DNA from: Codonopsis lanceolata
Lineage: Eukaryota; Streptophyta; Magnoliopsida; Asterales; Campanulaceae
Length of the DNA stretch: 64,000 nt
Direction of reading: 5' to 3'
Assembly: GCA_013146195.2 (NCBI GenBank)
Contig: CM028377.1
Coordinates: 1,550,001 to 1,614,000, forward strand
Shown: piece after piece, positions 35,219 to 47,221 of the stretch
How the letters are laid out: each line of letters opens with the position of its first letter
Position numbering within the stretch: position 1 is the first letter of the stretch
Translations under genes and position numbers: made by a program
Notes under the pieces: model-generated
What the model saw: the letters and a program-made list of their open reading frames with translations, nothing else
The model's database searches: none
Told to the model about the DNA's origin: nothing

Positions 35219-35502
35219 TGGTGCTCGGCAACATTAATCGACCCTGTAGTATGCTTCACCACCAACCCTGAAGCACTAACTCTGTTCTTCTTAGCTCTCT
35301 CTTATGCCTCTTCGACCGCAGGGTGTTTCCAACGGGTAACAAAATTGGCATAAACTTCTTCAGTCATATTGAGCGACGGCTTCTTCCCATCCTTCCAATC
35401 TCTTTTCAACTCGTATACCCAGTCCTTATACCTATTCTTGCACAAGAGCTTTAACACATTCTTTGTCTCTTTGTCTGTATGCTTTAGCCAATAATATTTT
35501 TC
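35219..35502 (-). pseudogene. CACTA-1 TNPA-type gene, central exon
   Basis: Bounded by a TTTTGTAG acceptor (right) and a GTATGG donor (left). It reads EKYYWLKHTDKETKN, then LLCKNRYKDWVYELKRDWK, VYANFVTRWKHPAVEEA, and NRVSASGLVVKHTTGSINV. This is the conserved core of plant Ptta/En-Spm (Transposase_24) proteins. One in-frame stop follows VEEA. The preceding exon is the one split by the LTR element. Confidence 0.8.
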
Positions 35503-35628
35503 CTACAAAATGTCAAATTTATATTAAGAAATTAAGAAAATACTTACATTAATAATCAATAGTTGAATGTAATAAAATTAAGATGAGGATAGTAAAATTT
35601 AAGAATTGAACCTTAAAATCGGTCCACC

Positions 35629-37606
35629 TGATGAGCACAAGATTTCCACTAATTTTCCTGGGAATTTTCTTTTATTTTGTGCTATTTTTGAATTAATTAT
35701 GCTTTGGAAATATTATTATTTGTGTTTTTGTGCTTAATGTAGGTTTCCAAGTATAATCGAGCTTTTCTACGGTGTTTAGCACGAAGTTCGAGGCAATTCC
35801 GGGCTTAAAAGTTGTTTTAGAAATTAATTGGTCAACGTCCGGTTAAGTCCGTCCAACGAATCAATTTGAGGCTAAGGCAAACGGTGGTTGAAAAAGCTAA
35901 CGAGAGGCAAACGGTGGCTGAAAAAGCTAACAAAGGACTAAATTGATAGTCTGGGAGGAATCAGGCCGGCGGCGCCAATTTCTGAAGGCTCAGGGGTACC
36001 GGAGCAATTAACAAAAATGAAGGGCAGCCGGCGCAATTGCAGAAAGCCCAGGCGCGTTGTCGAGCTCCTGATGGCGCCACGTGGCGAATTCTGCCGGCTT
36101 CTCTCCACTAAGCGGACCCGCGGTTCAGCATTCGGATCGGGTACGACCCGCGTGTTCCAGCCCACTCCTGCTCCTTCAGCCCATCTTCCAGCCCGCTTTC
36201 TCTCACTCTCCTTCACCCGCTTCCACCTGGGCGACCCGCGGCTTCCTCCTTGGTTCTGCCCGCGACCCAGCCTTGCCCATCAGCCTTTTCCTTCCCTTTT
36301 TTGCCCCTAATTCCTCTCTGTTCTGCCGAAAATACCCCTGCTGTTCGGCCCTCTTGCTGCCTCTCCATTTTGTCTCCAGTAGCCTTTAATTCGAAACAGA
36401 ACAGCCCCATTTACGGGTGCAAGCCCTAAATGGGGCACCAGCCCCCATTTCCATCATTTTCATCCAAAATCTTTGATGCTTGATCACCATTGAAGGTTTG
36501 GAACATCAAATCAAGGGCCAATGACGCACTTGCAAAAGATTTCAACCCCGGATTCGCGATTCTTCGGTTCAATTCTTTCTACTTATATTTTTAGATATTC
36601 ATTATGTTTTCTTGGGTTGATTGATTTTGTAAATGTTGATTTGGTTTGTGCTTAAAATATTCATGGAATGCAATTATTTTTATGTTAAATGTTGTGTTTT
36701 AATTTAATTTATTTCTTTATTTAATACACAAGCATGTTGGTTATTATTTTGTGAAATTAATGCTTTTAATTATCTGGCCAATAATTAAATGATTTTAGAA
36801 ATATTTAGGATCATGAGAGCTACCTATTTATTTCGGACCAATCAATTTAATAGTTGGTGTTTTGTGACACACACCGATAGCCGTAATGAGACTAGATTTG
36901 ACACGCGATCGAACCACCTTAGCCATTCGCGAGGTCGGGGAGATTAGGGTTGACTATAAGATGCGAGAGCCCGTAGTTAACTAATTTTAGCAGTCTCGGC
37001 TACCAACATGACTTGTAGAAAAATATAGAGAGATTTTTTTTGCGAAGTATTACCCATGTGCTTGGTTATTATTGTGTGCCTGTTATTCCGAAAATCACAA
37101 TAGTAGTTTGCGTGGCGTGAGACCGAAAGGAGATCGCGCGTAGATAGTCTTTGGACGCTTGTTTACACATGCAGTTATGTTCTCCCCTGTGTTATGTGTT
37201 GCGATGATATGAGCCCGTAGCAAGGTTGAGAGATAGCTAGATTTGCTATACGTAGCGCGAATAAAATAGCGTCGTCTGACTACCAAGACTTGAGTTAAAG
37301 AAAAGTAAAAAGAGAATTAAATTAAGCACCGGCTAGACTAGAAATAATGCGTTCCTATATTTCTATCTTGATTTGTTGTTGTCAAACCACCTCCGCAGTA
37401 GAATAGATTTAATTGCTTTCTTAGGTTGTTTATATTTTTAGATTTTAATTTAATTTCTTTTCGCTCAAATATAATTAGTTAGCATAATTTCGGTACTTAA
37501 TTGGAGTGAGAATTACGTGCATTCCTCATGGGATCGACTCGTACTTACGTACTTTATTACTTGATACGGCCGGGTAATCTTGCCCGCGTTGCGTTCGCGC
37601 ACATCA
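35629..37606 (+). repeat. 5' LTR of Athila-type element
   Basis: Nearly identical to the 3' LTR over most of its length. It lacks about 75 bp present at 40803-40880 and differs more in the GC-rich part 35870-36400. ORFs there (for example 36017-36310) are not conserved between the LTRs and look accidental. Confidence 0.9.
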
Positions 37607-39402
37607 AGTTTTTGGCGCCGTTGCCGGGGAATGATTTAATTTTTGCTCATATATGCTAATATCGATACCAAGCGAAGCTGATTGTAATTTGAGCATGTTT
37701 TTTCTTAATTAGTTTATTTGCTTTTGTATTTATATGTTTTGTATTTTGAGTCGCTTTTCGAAGCCATCCCGAGTTTGTGGGTTTGTAGGGAGGTGTAAAT
37801 AGTGTCCCCACACAAAAAAAATATTTTATTTTTCTTTTTTATTTCGATAATTGCATTTCTACTATTTTCTGTTGAGCTTGATTTGATGCAGGGGATTAGC
37901 TCTTCATTGTTGAGGTTACTTGTAGAGATTCATGGAGTGGATCTTTTCGGCCCGGACTTCATAAGAAATCGACTTTGAGGGAGTTTTCTTTCCTTTCCTT
38001 CTCCTTTCATTATAAGTTTAGGAGTATGGTTTGGTTGTTGAACTTCGAAAATTCTGAAAATTTTGTTCTTTATACGCCCCAAATTATTTATGCTTTGATC
38101 ATTCATTTCTCCATTTTTGGTGCTCTTTGAGTTTTGCTTGCATTATTTTCTTGGAATCAATTTTGAGATTACTATATACATAGTTGAGGATATGTTTGTG
38201 ATTCATGTGGTAGCATCACCTCATTCATAATAAATATTGCCCAAGTATTTGTTGGAAACATTTTTATGCTTTGCTTTAGTGATGGTTGTGCATGTCTAAG
38301 AGTACTATTTTGTGAGTCTAAATACCGAGAGTTATATGTTGATGATGAAAAGCTTGGTTTGGGCATGTGTGTAATGACAAGAGCATGATATAGGCCATCT
38401 TTGGACCGTTTGTGCCTTTCTCTATCCTACCCATTTATCTCACAAAAATCCCTAGTGTCCCCGTTGAGCTCATTTAAAGAATGGCGTGTGCCTAGAGCAC
38501 ACAATGACCCCCATTCGACTTCATTTCTTATACCCGCATTATCTTATCCCGTGAACCTATACACTTTAGCTGTCGCCCTTCAAGAGAGCATGATTTGGAA
38601 TGATTTATTTTATTTTTGTAATCTTGTTGGGAAGTGTATGCTTCATGAAGGTTTTGTGTTCATTGATGTTGATGTTGGGAATTTGAAAATTATTGTTGAT
38701 TGGTGGTGGAAAAAAATGAAATGAAAATGAAAAGAGCCCCCTTTGAAAGCAATGAAAAAGAAAAGAAAAAAATAAAGGGTGGACACAAAAGAAAAAAAAT
38801 GCCATTAATTGTTCTTCATTTACTCAAGGAGATATAAGGATGGTGCTTGATTATTGTGGTAGATGAGATGCTTTCTTCAACCCAAAGTTTAACGTTTAAG
38901 GGGTTGTTGAAGTAAGTTTGTGGTTATTTGAAGAGTTATGCTTTCATGAAGCTAGTCATAATGTGAAGACTTCAAATTCTTTGCTCGCTTGACTTGCTAT
39001 CTTATCCTTCATTTGTAGCCCAACCTTTGGCCAAACATTACAAGCTTATAAAGTCCTATTGATATTGTTATGCCGTGTGTTCTTGCCTTGCTTTGTGAAA
39101 AAAATATTTGTTGATGACTCTTTCGGTTTGACTTGCATTTGGTATTTCGGTTGGCCGTTCAATCTAAGCTAGAGCATTGCTACTTTTGGGTAAAAACGTG
39201 TTTTATGGTATGAATGATTGTTTGATAGCATATGAATCAATTCATACCTCCATTATGCATGTTTATAATCTTGGGGTTGATATCTAGGATGAAAATTCTT
39301 GTGGGATCTTAATTGAGCGTCACCTTCATTTCATGTTGTTCTCAAGCATTTCCATAATTCATTTTCTTTGCTCGGGACGATCAAAGTCTAAGTTTGGGGG
39401 TG
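37607..39402 (+). mobile_element. Internal region of Athila-type element (no gag or pol)
   Basis: PBS TGGCGCCGTTGCCGGGGA at 37613-37630 (complementary to the tRNA-Asp 3' end) and a PPT-like AAGTTTGGGGGTG at 39390-39402. The rest is AT-rich. The longest ORF (38401-38724) has no recognised motif and resembles the non-coding tail of Athila elements. No RT, RNase H or integrase motif is found in any frame. Confidence 0.8.
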
Positions 39403-41417
39403 TGATGAGCACAAGATTTCCACTAATTTTCCTGGGAATTTTCTTTTATTTTGTGCTATTTTTGAATTAATTATGCTTTGAAAATATTATTATTTGTGTT
39501 TTTGTGCTTAATGTAGGTTTCCAAGTATAATCGAGCTTTTCTACGGTGTTTAGCACGAAGTTCGAGGCATTTCCAGGCTTAAAAGTTGTTTTAGAAATTA
39601 ATTGGTCAACGTCCGTTAAGTCCGTCAACGAATCCAAGGCAATTTGAGGCTAACAGAGGCAAACGCTGGCTGAAAAAAGCTAACAAAGGACTAAATTGAT
39701 AGTCCAGGAGGAATCGGCGCCAATTTCAAGAAGGCTCGAGGTGCCGGAGCAATTAACAAAAATGAAGGGCAGCCGTAGCACTGCGTTGTCCAGTGCGTTG
39801 TCGAGCTCCCGATGGCGCCACGTGGCGAATCTCCACGCTCTCCACTAAGCGGACCGCGGTTTCGGCATTCGGATCGGGAATCGACCGCGTGTTTCAGCCA
39901 CTCCTGCTCCCCCCATCTTCCCCATCTTGCTTTCTCTCCTCTCTTCACCCGCTTCCACTGGCGACCATGCTTTCCTCCTTGGTTCTCGCCATGATCGGCC
40001 TTGCCCATCAGCCTTTTCCTTCCCTTTTTTGCCCCTAATTCCTCTGTTCTGCCGAAAATACCCCTGTCTCGGCCTCTGCTTCTGCCTCTCCATTTTGTCT
40101 CCAGTAGCCTTCAATTCGAAACAGAACAGCCCCATTTATGGGTGCAAGCCCTAAATGGGGCACCAGCCCCCATTTCCATCATTTTCATCCAAAATCTTTG
40201 ATGCTTGATCACCATTGAAGGTTTGGAACATCAAATCAAGGGCCAAGGACGCACTTGCAAAAGATTTCAACCCCGGATTCGCGATTCTTCGGTTCAATTC
40301 TTTCTACTTATATTTTTAGATATTCATTATGTTTTCTTGGGTTGATTGATTTTGTAAATGTTGATTTGGTTTGTGCTTAAAATATTCATGGAATGCAATT
40401 ATTTTTATGTTAAATGTTGTGTTTTAATTTAATTTATTTCTTTATTTAGTACACAAGCATGTTGGTTATTATTTTGTGAAATTAATGCTTTTAATTATCT
40501 GGCCAATAATTAAATGATTTTAGAAATATTTAGGATCCGCGAGAGCTACCTATTTATTTCGGACCAATCAATTTAATAGTTGGTGTTTTGTGACACACAC
40601 CGATAGCCGTAATGAGACTAGATTTGACACGCGATCGAACCACCTTAGCCATTCGCGAGGTCGGGGAGATTAGGGTTGACTATAAGATGCGAGAGCCCGT
40701 AGTTAACTAATTTTAGCAGTCTCGGCTACCAACATGACTTATAGAAAAATATAGAGAGATTTTTTTTGCGAAGTATTACCCATGTGCTTGGTTATTATTG
40801 TGTGTTTTTCATGCTTTTAATGGCGTAGCGAACCATTAGATGATCACTAGAATGATAGGATACGAAGCGAAAGCTCTTCCTATTATTCCGAAAATCACAA
40901 TAGTAGTTTGCGTGGCGTGAGACCGAAAGGAGATCGCGCGTAGATAGTCTTTGGACGCTTGTTTACACATGCAGTTATGTTCTCCCCTGTGTTATGTGTT
41001 GCAATGATATGAGCCCGTAGCAAGGTTGAGAGATAGCTAGATTTGCTATACGTAGCGAAAGCCCAGCATGCTTGAATAAAATAAGCGCGCCGACAAAAGA
41101 CTTGAGTTAAAGAAAAGTAAAAGAGAATTAAATTAAGCACCGGCTAGACTAGAAATAATGCGTTCCTATATTTCTATCTTGATTTGTTGTTGCCAAACCA
41201 CCTCCGCAGTAGAATAGATTTAATTGCTTTCTTAGGTTGTTTATATTTTTAGATTTTAATTTAATTTCTTTTCGCTCAAATATAATTAGTTAGCATAATT
41301 TCGGTACTTAGTTGGAGTGAGAATTACGTGCATTCCTCGTGGGATCGACTCGTACTTACGTACTTTATTACTTGATACGGCCGGGTAATCTTGCCCGCGT
41401 TGCGTTCGCGCACATCA
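39403..41417 (+). repeat. 3' LTR of Athila-type element
   Basis: Starts TGATGAGCACAAG directly after the PPT and ends CACATCA before the CCACC duplication. The 2015-bp length includes the segment missing from the 5' LTR. Confidence 0.9.
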
Positions 41418-41422
41418 CCACC

Positions 41423-41547
41423 AATGTTCAAATAAACTCTCTGGCACACATTTATATGTGGGCCAAAATTCAGTGTGCTGCCAATTATTGAGGATGTCAG
41501 AAAACCAACGTGCAGGGCTCTTCAACCCTCCTCCAGCTCCATAAAAT
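41423..41547 (-). pseudogene. CACTA-1 TNPA-type exon split by the LTR element
   Basis: It starts after an AACAG acceptor and reads RFYGAGGG-like residues, then ARWFSDILNNWQHTEFWPTY and CVPESLFEHW. The reading resumes at 35628-35612 as TDFK before a donor site. The intact exon was therefore about 142 bp, and the Athila element sits inside it, duplicating CCACC. Confidence 0.7.
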
Positions 41548-41641
41548 CTGTTAAAATGTCCAATCAAATAAATGAATATATAAAATGAGTAAAAATTTAA
41601 AACCATAAAGACTTGATCCTTTTTTTTTTTTTTGCAAGGTC

Positions 41642-41890
41642 TTACTGTCTCAGTACTGAGATGGATATATTTATCCTTCCCTGTGAATCCCTCTCAGGAA
41701 GTTCCTCCATAGTAGTCATAGTCGGCGATGACAATACATGATCGGGTCCAACCGGACTGTGTAGGGGAGGGGATGAAGAGCATATGTGGTCCTCTGGTAT
41801 AGAAGATGATGGTTGAGTACCAGTAATGGCTGTTACGAGTGCACGAACCTTCTTACCTCCTCTGCTCCTACCATTACCTCTTCCGGACAT
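41642..41890 (-). pseudogene. CACTA-1 TNPA-type gene, first exon
   Basis: It starts at ATG (41890-41888) with MSGRGNGRSRGGKKVRAL, a basic Gly/Arg-rich N-terminus common in plant Ptta/En-Spm proteins. A Ser/Pro-rich part follows and the exon ends SISVLR at a GTAAGA donor. An upstream in-frame ATG exists at 41944, but the conserved-looking start is 41890. The exon itself is intact; the gene is broken by the LTR insertion and a stop downstream. Confidence 0.65.
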
Positions 41891-42063
41891 GTCTAATTCC
41901 ACAATAATATTAGAATCTAACACATTATAATTTAAAATATGCACAACGGTATATTATGAATATCACAATGTTAAAACAAATTATAAAGTGAATTTATCTA
42001 AATGTGTTCTTAATACAAATTATAATACATAAACTTGTGTTCAACAATAATATATAAATTAAA

Positions 42064-42990
42064 CTATTCATCTTCAGACGCATCTTCTTCTTGGTCTTCC
42101 TCTTCGTCCTCCGAGCCACTACTACAAAACTCAATGTCATCTTCCTCTTCGGACTCTAACTCAGAATCATCATCGACATCATCTTCCTCTGACTCACAAG
42201 CTTCAATGATAGGAAGTACTTGGCCTAGGCGAGGGGGAGGAGGTGGCAAATCAGCTGGTAAAATTTCCTCTACTTCATCTACATTTTGAGCTAGATGAGT
42301 GGCATCGTCCAAGGGATGACCCTCCAATGACGATTCTGTAGTTGGGTTGGATTGGTATGATATCTCAATCGTGCTTCTAGCCTTAGTCTTTCAAACAGCC
42401 CACCATCCGCTAAACTCAGCTTGCCAACAAGGGTATGGTGTCATATAGACTTGTTGTGCTTGTGAAGCTAGGATGAACACGTCATCACCAGCATGTTTAA
42501 ATGAGTCCTTAACATCAATTAGGTCAAATATATCATATTTCCGAATACCCCGTGTAGAATCTCACTGGTCACAATTAAAAAGGACAACATTGTTATTCCC
42601 AAAAGACTTCAACTCGATTACCTCTTTTAAGACACCATAGTACTCGAGGTTTCCTTTGAGATTGACACCGCTATTCCATGTTAATCTAGTCTCCCCATAA
42701 GATTTTGTATGAAAGATGTAGCCATTCACAAAATATCATTTGTACAAATTAACTTTCATATATGGATCTGCAACCAAGTCTTCGAGCCTCGCAGTTTTGG
42801 CGTCATTAGGATGGTCTGATATCTATATAAAATTTAACGAATTAATAACCATTTCAAAATTGCACTTTTATAAATGTGTGTATATAAAAATTTAAAGGAA
42901 ACAATATTTACGTATTTCTTTCACCACGAAGGAAATTTTTTGTCAGTCCTGATTGACAACAGTTCTGGAGATAAAGCATCTCTAGCTTCA
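42064..42990 (-). pseudogene. CACTA-1 TNPD-type transposase, DUF4216 region and acidic tail
   Basis: Minus-strand reading gives DHPNDAKTARLEDLV, YIFHTKSYGETRLTWNSGV, YGVLKEVIELKSFG, VVLFNCDQ, DVFILASQAQQVYMTPYPC. This is the DUF4216 layout at the C-terminus of TNP2/TNPD transposases (GxxFHTK, NSGV, YYG, VVLFxCDW, FILAxQAxQV). Stops interrupt it twice. The tail (42064-42327) is an Asp/Glu/Ser-rich acidic stretch, also typical of TNPD ends. Confidence 0.75.
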
Positions 42991-43087
42991 TCTTCAAATA
43001 TACCGTTTTAGGAGTAGACAATAATGTTTTATACAAGTTCAAATAATTAATACCTAAAAATTAACTAATCATAAATTAAATGAAAGC

Positions 43088-43795
43088 TTACATGAGATAG
43101 TCCTCAACCTCGGCACAATTAAGGAGAACATAGAGTTTTGCTGTGTCAAACTCCTTAGGGGTTAGCATCCGTGTACCCACATGTTTTCCAAGGAATCGAC
43201 CGGGGGAAGAAAACACTGAGATAGCCGCATTACAATTGGGCTCTCCCCCGACATAATTACGACTAACCCTTGTCAATCTAGTCTCCACGTCTGGATGAAA
43301 ATATGTTCTAGCAAACGCAACAATTTCATCTACAATAACAGCCTCCGCTATAGAGGCCTCAACCTTGGCTCGGTTACTCATCTTCTTTTTCAACCCACCC
43401 AGATATCTCTCAAATGGGTACATCCATCTGTACTGAACTGGACCATCAACTCTAGCTTCATATGCCAAGTGGACTGGTAAGTGCTCCATAGAATCAAATA
43501 ATGGAGGAGGAAATATTTTCTCAAGTTTGCACATTGTCACTACAGTGCTCTCCTCGAGCTTTTTCATGTTATCAACACGCAAAGTGCTGGATGACAACGC
43601 TCTGAAAGACTCACTTAGCTCAGTTAGGGCCACCCAAATATTATCGATCAGCAAGTCCCTGAGTGCAATCGGAAGTAACCTATCGAGTAACACATGACAA
43701 TCATGACTCTTCAATCCCTGAATTTTTCCCTCTTCTACATCCACACAATTACCAATGTTAGACGCATAACCATTAGGAAGCCTTAAACTATTCAT
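43088..43795 (-). pseudogene. CACTA-1 TNPD-type transposase, DUF4218 region
   Basis: Open for 235 codons: GLKSHDCHVLLDRLLPIALR, CKLEKIFPPPLFDSMEHLPV, RWMYPFERYLGGLKKKMSNR, KVEASIAEAVIVDEIVAF. These are the signature blocks of DUF4218 in plant CACTA transposases. This is the best preserved part of the gene. It follows the transposase core with one stop between, and is followed by an intron-like spacer before DUF4216. Confidence 0.85.
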
Positions 43796-43798
43796 CCA

Positions 43799-44951
43799 TT
43801 ACAGAATGTTAAGTCTATTCTCCTTGCTAAGCACGTATGCAGCCACCGGTTTCACTATTTTACCATTCATCTCAACCAACTTCAAGGCAGGTCGTCTACA
43901 AATTTCCTTAAGGTCCATTGGACCTTTTACTGTGTCCTTAGTAGTGCATTTAAAATCCATCAACGTGTTAAAAAACACTTTCTTCTCAATGTGCATGACA
44001 TCAAGGTTATACCGAATCAAATTTGTCTTCCAGTAGGGCAATTCCCAAAAAAAAAAAAACTCTTTTTAGTCCAGTTATGTAAAGTCTCAAAACTCTATAC
44101 TGTCCTTGGAAAACTTCTTCCCCCACCTAGTATCTGCCATTTTTGATACCTCTCGAAAGACAGCTTCACCACTCAAACGAAGAGGTGGCTCATCATGTTC
44201 AACCTTATTCTTACTAAACGCATTCTTTTGAGTCCTGAAAGGGTGGTTCATTGGTAAAAACTGTCTATGGCAATCAAACCAACAAGGTTTTCTAGAGTGC
44301 TTGAATGTGAATGACTTTGTGTCACCCATACAATATAGACAAGCCAATTTCCTGTGTGCTCCAACCTGATAACATCCCATAGGCGAGGAAGTCATTAACT
44401 GTCCACATCAACGCACCTCTCATGTTGAAATTATCTTTTTTGAACACATCCCAGGTTTCCACTCCATCTTCCCAAAGTTCTTTCAGCTCATCCATCAAAG
44501 GTCGGAGATACACATCAATGTTCTTGCCTGGGCTCTTCGGTCCGGGTACGATTAGTGACAAGAACATGTAACGATCACTCATACATAACCACAGAGGAAG
44601 ATTGTAAACAGTGGCTATAATCGGCCAACAAGAGAAAGATTTTGCCCCAGACCCAAACGGATTAAATCCATCAGAGCATATGCATAACCTTATATTTCTA
44701 ACATCGGCAGCAAAGTTAGGATAAGATGCATCAAAGTGTTTCCATGCTTCCCCGTCAGACAAATGAGTCAAGATGCCCTCTTCACACAGATTTTCCTTAT
44801 GCAAACGCATAGCTTTTGAAGTAGCTTTGGATGCGTAGAGGCGCTGCAACCTCAGAATTAATGGCATGTACCACAACTGCTTATGTGGTACGTTCTTCTT
44901 GTGTTTTGAACTACCCCTCTGTTTTGACTTATATCTACTGTGACCACACAC
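43799..44951 (-). pseudogene. CACTA-1 TNPD-type transposase, TNP2 catalytic region
   Basis: 44951-44322 contains SDGEAWKHFDASYPNFAADV, RLCICSDGFNPFGSGAKSFS, WPIIATVYNLPLWLCM and LIVPGPKSPGKNIDVYLRPL. After a frameshift, 44395-44087 has HRKLACLYCMGDT and HSRKPCWFDCHRQFLP. 44041-43799 has PYWKTNLIRYNLDVMHIEKK. These are the TNP2 domain blocks in the correct order. The acidic residue-rich D-G-F-N-P-F segment is kept, but frameshifts and stops separate the pieces. Confidence 0.85.
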
Positions 44952-45056
44952 AAAACACTCGTTGTCTTTTTATGAATTTTCCTTATAGAAAAGCATACAG
45001 TCATTCTTACACACATCTATCTTCTCATACGAAAGGCCGATCTGCCCAACTAACTT

Positions 45057-45707
45057 TTAATTCTCATAAAAATTAGATACCAATTTATTCCCCTTCAGCA
45101 ACCAGCGCTTAACTGCTTTCATAATATGATTATAAGCAAATTGACTTATCTTACAATCTGACTTAATGTTTAGGATCTTTGCCACAACCTCCAACACGGT
45201 AATCTCAGAACCATGATAAAGCTTCTCCTTTGCAGAGTCCATTACGTCAATGAACTTCTTGGCTACAAGATTTGGTTCGTGATCAGGGTTCCCGGACCAG
45301 TCAAACTCAGGACCAACTGCATCCCTTACCATATCTTCCATACCCTGGGTTGGTTCTTCATCAACGGTTGTTTCTGATTCGACATCAACTTCAAGAACAT
45401 GATTCATACGAGGAACATTATCGATGTGTGGCTATACTAGTACGACTTTCTCACCATGAGCAATCCAACGTTTGTACCTGTGTTGAAACCCATGTTGTAG
45501 AAGGTGTTTCTAAGTAATAATTACGTGTTGAAACTTCCGATTATGACACTTAACACATGGACACCTAATTTGTTCACCATTCATGTATTGGGGCATTAAG
45601 GTAACAAACTCAATAAAACTCTTCAAACCTCTTCGAAACTCATCTATAATGCCCTTTCGGTTCCGCAACCTCTGATTATCCATCCAACTACGATCGTCAG
45701 TAGACAT
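45057..45707 (-). pseudogene. CACTA-1 TNPD-type transposase, N-terminal region
   Basis: 45707-45510 begins MSTDDRSWMDNQRLRN and includes IDEFRRGLKSFIEF and IRCPCVKCHNRKF, the plant transposase-associated domain found at the start of TNPD. 45407-45057 continues with FIDVMDSAKEKLYHGSE and SDCKISQFAYNHIMKAVKRW. A stop and a frame change separate the two parts. 45708-46899 upstream is AT-rich 5' sequence with no supported gene. Confidence 0.8.
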
Positions 45708-46899
45708 ATCCTAACTCTGTAATCAATTGATGTGACATTAAAATAGAGTAATTCGAGATGCATATGCTTATTTAAAAAATTGAGTACCTTGGAATCTTGA
45801 AAAATAGACCAACAATATCATGGAAAAGATGTGATAAGCAAAATCATGTTACTGTAACTTCTAAATAAGTATAAGAAGAAATAACGTTGAAAATGGTTGG
45901 ACCTTATGAAAATGGAAATTGTATCACTTTCTTATCCAAGAGTTTCAACATACATGAATCTTTGAACATGTGGAGCTAAGAATCAAAAATCTTTCCATAG
46001 TTCCAATAATAAAGAAAGAGCCATGCAAGAAACAAGAATCTCAGCAAAACATAACTAATTCCATTTCATTAAATAGTTCATACAGTCAATCAAGTGCTCC
46101 ACTAGCAGACAAACAAAAGGCAACATGTGAACAAACCACACAAATCAACAAAACATCAAATGGAAATTTCTACTATCGAGAAGAAGTCAAGAGGGGTGCC
46201 CACAATTTACCTCAACTACGAACTCAAGCGGCACCAAATCTGTAAGTACTCTCCCCTGGCTTGCCAATCTCCAAAAATCAGCCTCCCCAAACCACCAATC
46301 TAAAACACACCCACCGGAAAGAATCACTCCAACAATCACCCTAGGCAGAATAACTACATATCACTTGCAAGTTCAAAAAAAATTGAGGAAGAAGACGATA
46401 CAGTATTGAACACTAACCAAAGTCACACTTGCGATGGCACCTAAGCTCCACTAAATGAGCCCCCTAATCCAAAGCTCACCCAACCTCCCCCGAAATTACC
46501 ACGGAACAAACTTAATGAAGCCCTGAGAACGGGCAACTGAAACGAAATCAACGAAGAGGCCACCGAAATCACCCTTGTCCAAAAATCAACAACAGCAGCC
46601 GTCTAGGCAAACAACAATTTGAGCACAACCGACCCCCAGTTCAATTTTCCCCTCTCCGCTACCTAGTCTGAAATCGCCTCAACCGAACAGTTCAAGAGCC
46701 CTTACTACAAGCAAATGGACAGAAATTATAGACGATGAAATCCCCAACCTGAAACCACGCTTGGCAGGGAGCGTCAGAGGGGGAGGCGTAGAGGAATTGT
46801 GGCGTCGCGGTCAGAAATTGAGAGATTGTGGTAGCTGGCAGAGGATTGTGAAGAAAGAGATCATGAAGGTCTAAATTAGGGGAAAACTGATATCAGTTT

Positions 46900-47218
46900 T
46901 TATTTTGTAATCACCGATGGAATTCTCCGTTAGTAATTACTGACGGACATTGGTTGTCGGTGATTACCGACGGAAATTGGTTATTATTGACAGAATGTTC
47001 GTCGGTAAATATGGCGGTATTTTCCATTGAATTCACTGACGAACTTTTTTGTTTCACTGACGGAATTTTTTGGATTGCCGATGGAATTTTCGTCAGTAAA
47101 TATGGCGCCTATTTACTAACGGACATCCATCATTAATTGTTAAAATTCCGTCGGTAAATACCGACGGATGTGTCCGTCGGCAAAATTTCCGTCGGTAATT
47201 GGGCGATTTCTAGTAGTG
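46900..47218. repeat. CACTA-1 right (5') terminus and subterminal repeats
   Basis: Alternating ACCGACGGAA and TTCCGTCGGTAA units, about 15 in 300 bp, ending in GGCGATTTCTAGTAGTG at 47218. The unit is the same as at the left end, confirming that both ends belong to one element. Confidence 0.85.
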
Positions 47219-47221
47219 AAT

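Larger units (their letters stand above)
35629..41417 (+). mobile_element. Non-autonomous Athila-type LTR retrotransposon
   Basis: Two direct LTRs (1978 and 2015 bp) both begin TGATGAGCACAAG and end GCGCACATCA. The target duplication CCACC is perfect (35624-35628 and 41418-41422). The PBS matches the tRNA-Asp 3' end, as in Athila/Calypso elements, and a PPT precedes the 3' LTR. The 1796-bp interior has no gag or pol, so movement would need a helper. It is inserted in the plus direction in an exon of the minus-strand TNPA gene. Confidence 0.9.
31871..47218 (-). mobile_element. Complete CACTA (En/Spm) element, 15.3 kb, with nested LTR element
   Basis: The left end is CACTATTGGATAAACAG and the right end on the minus strand is CACTACTAGAAATCGCC. 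Both reach TTACCGAC after the same distance. AAT flanks both sides (31868-31870 and 47219-47221), the 3-bp duplication of CACTA elements. Both ends carry arrays of (T)TACCGACGGAA units. Gene order on the minus strand is TNPD-type transposase then TNPA-type protein. An Athila-type element (35629-41417) is inserted in TNPA; without it the element is about 9.6 kb. Stops in TNPD and the insertion make it non-autonomous. Confidence 0.9.

Noticed and set aside
36017..36410. Overlapping ORFs in the GC-rich part of the Athila-type LTR
   Set aside because: They overlap on both strands and are not preserved in the other LTR, where the frames differ by indels.
42064..42327. Acidic nuclear protein (87 codons, Asp/Glu/Ser-rich)
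   Set aside because: It directly continues the DUF4216 region and is the usual acidic tail of a TNPD transposase.
45272..45517. Plus-strand ORFs opposite the CACTA-1 transposase
   Set aside because: Shadows of the minus-strand TNPD frame, which has family motifs.
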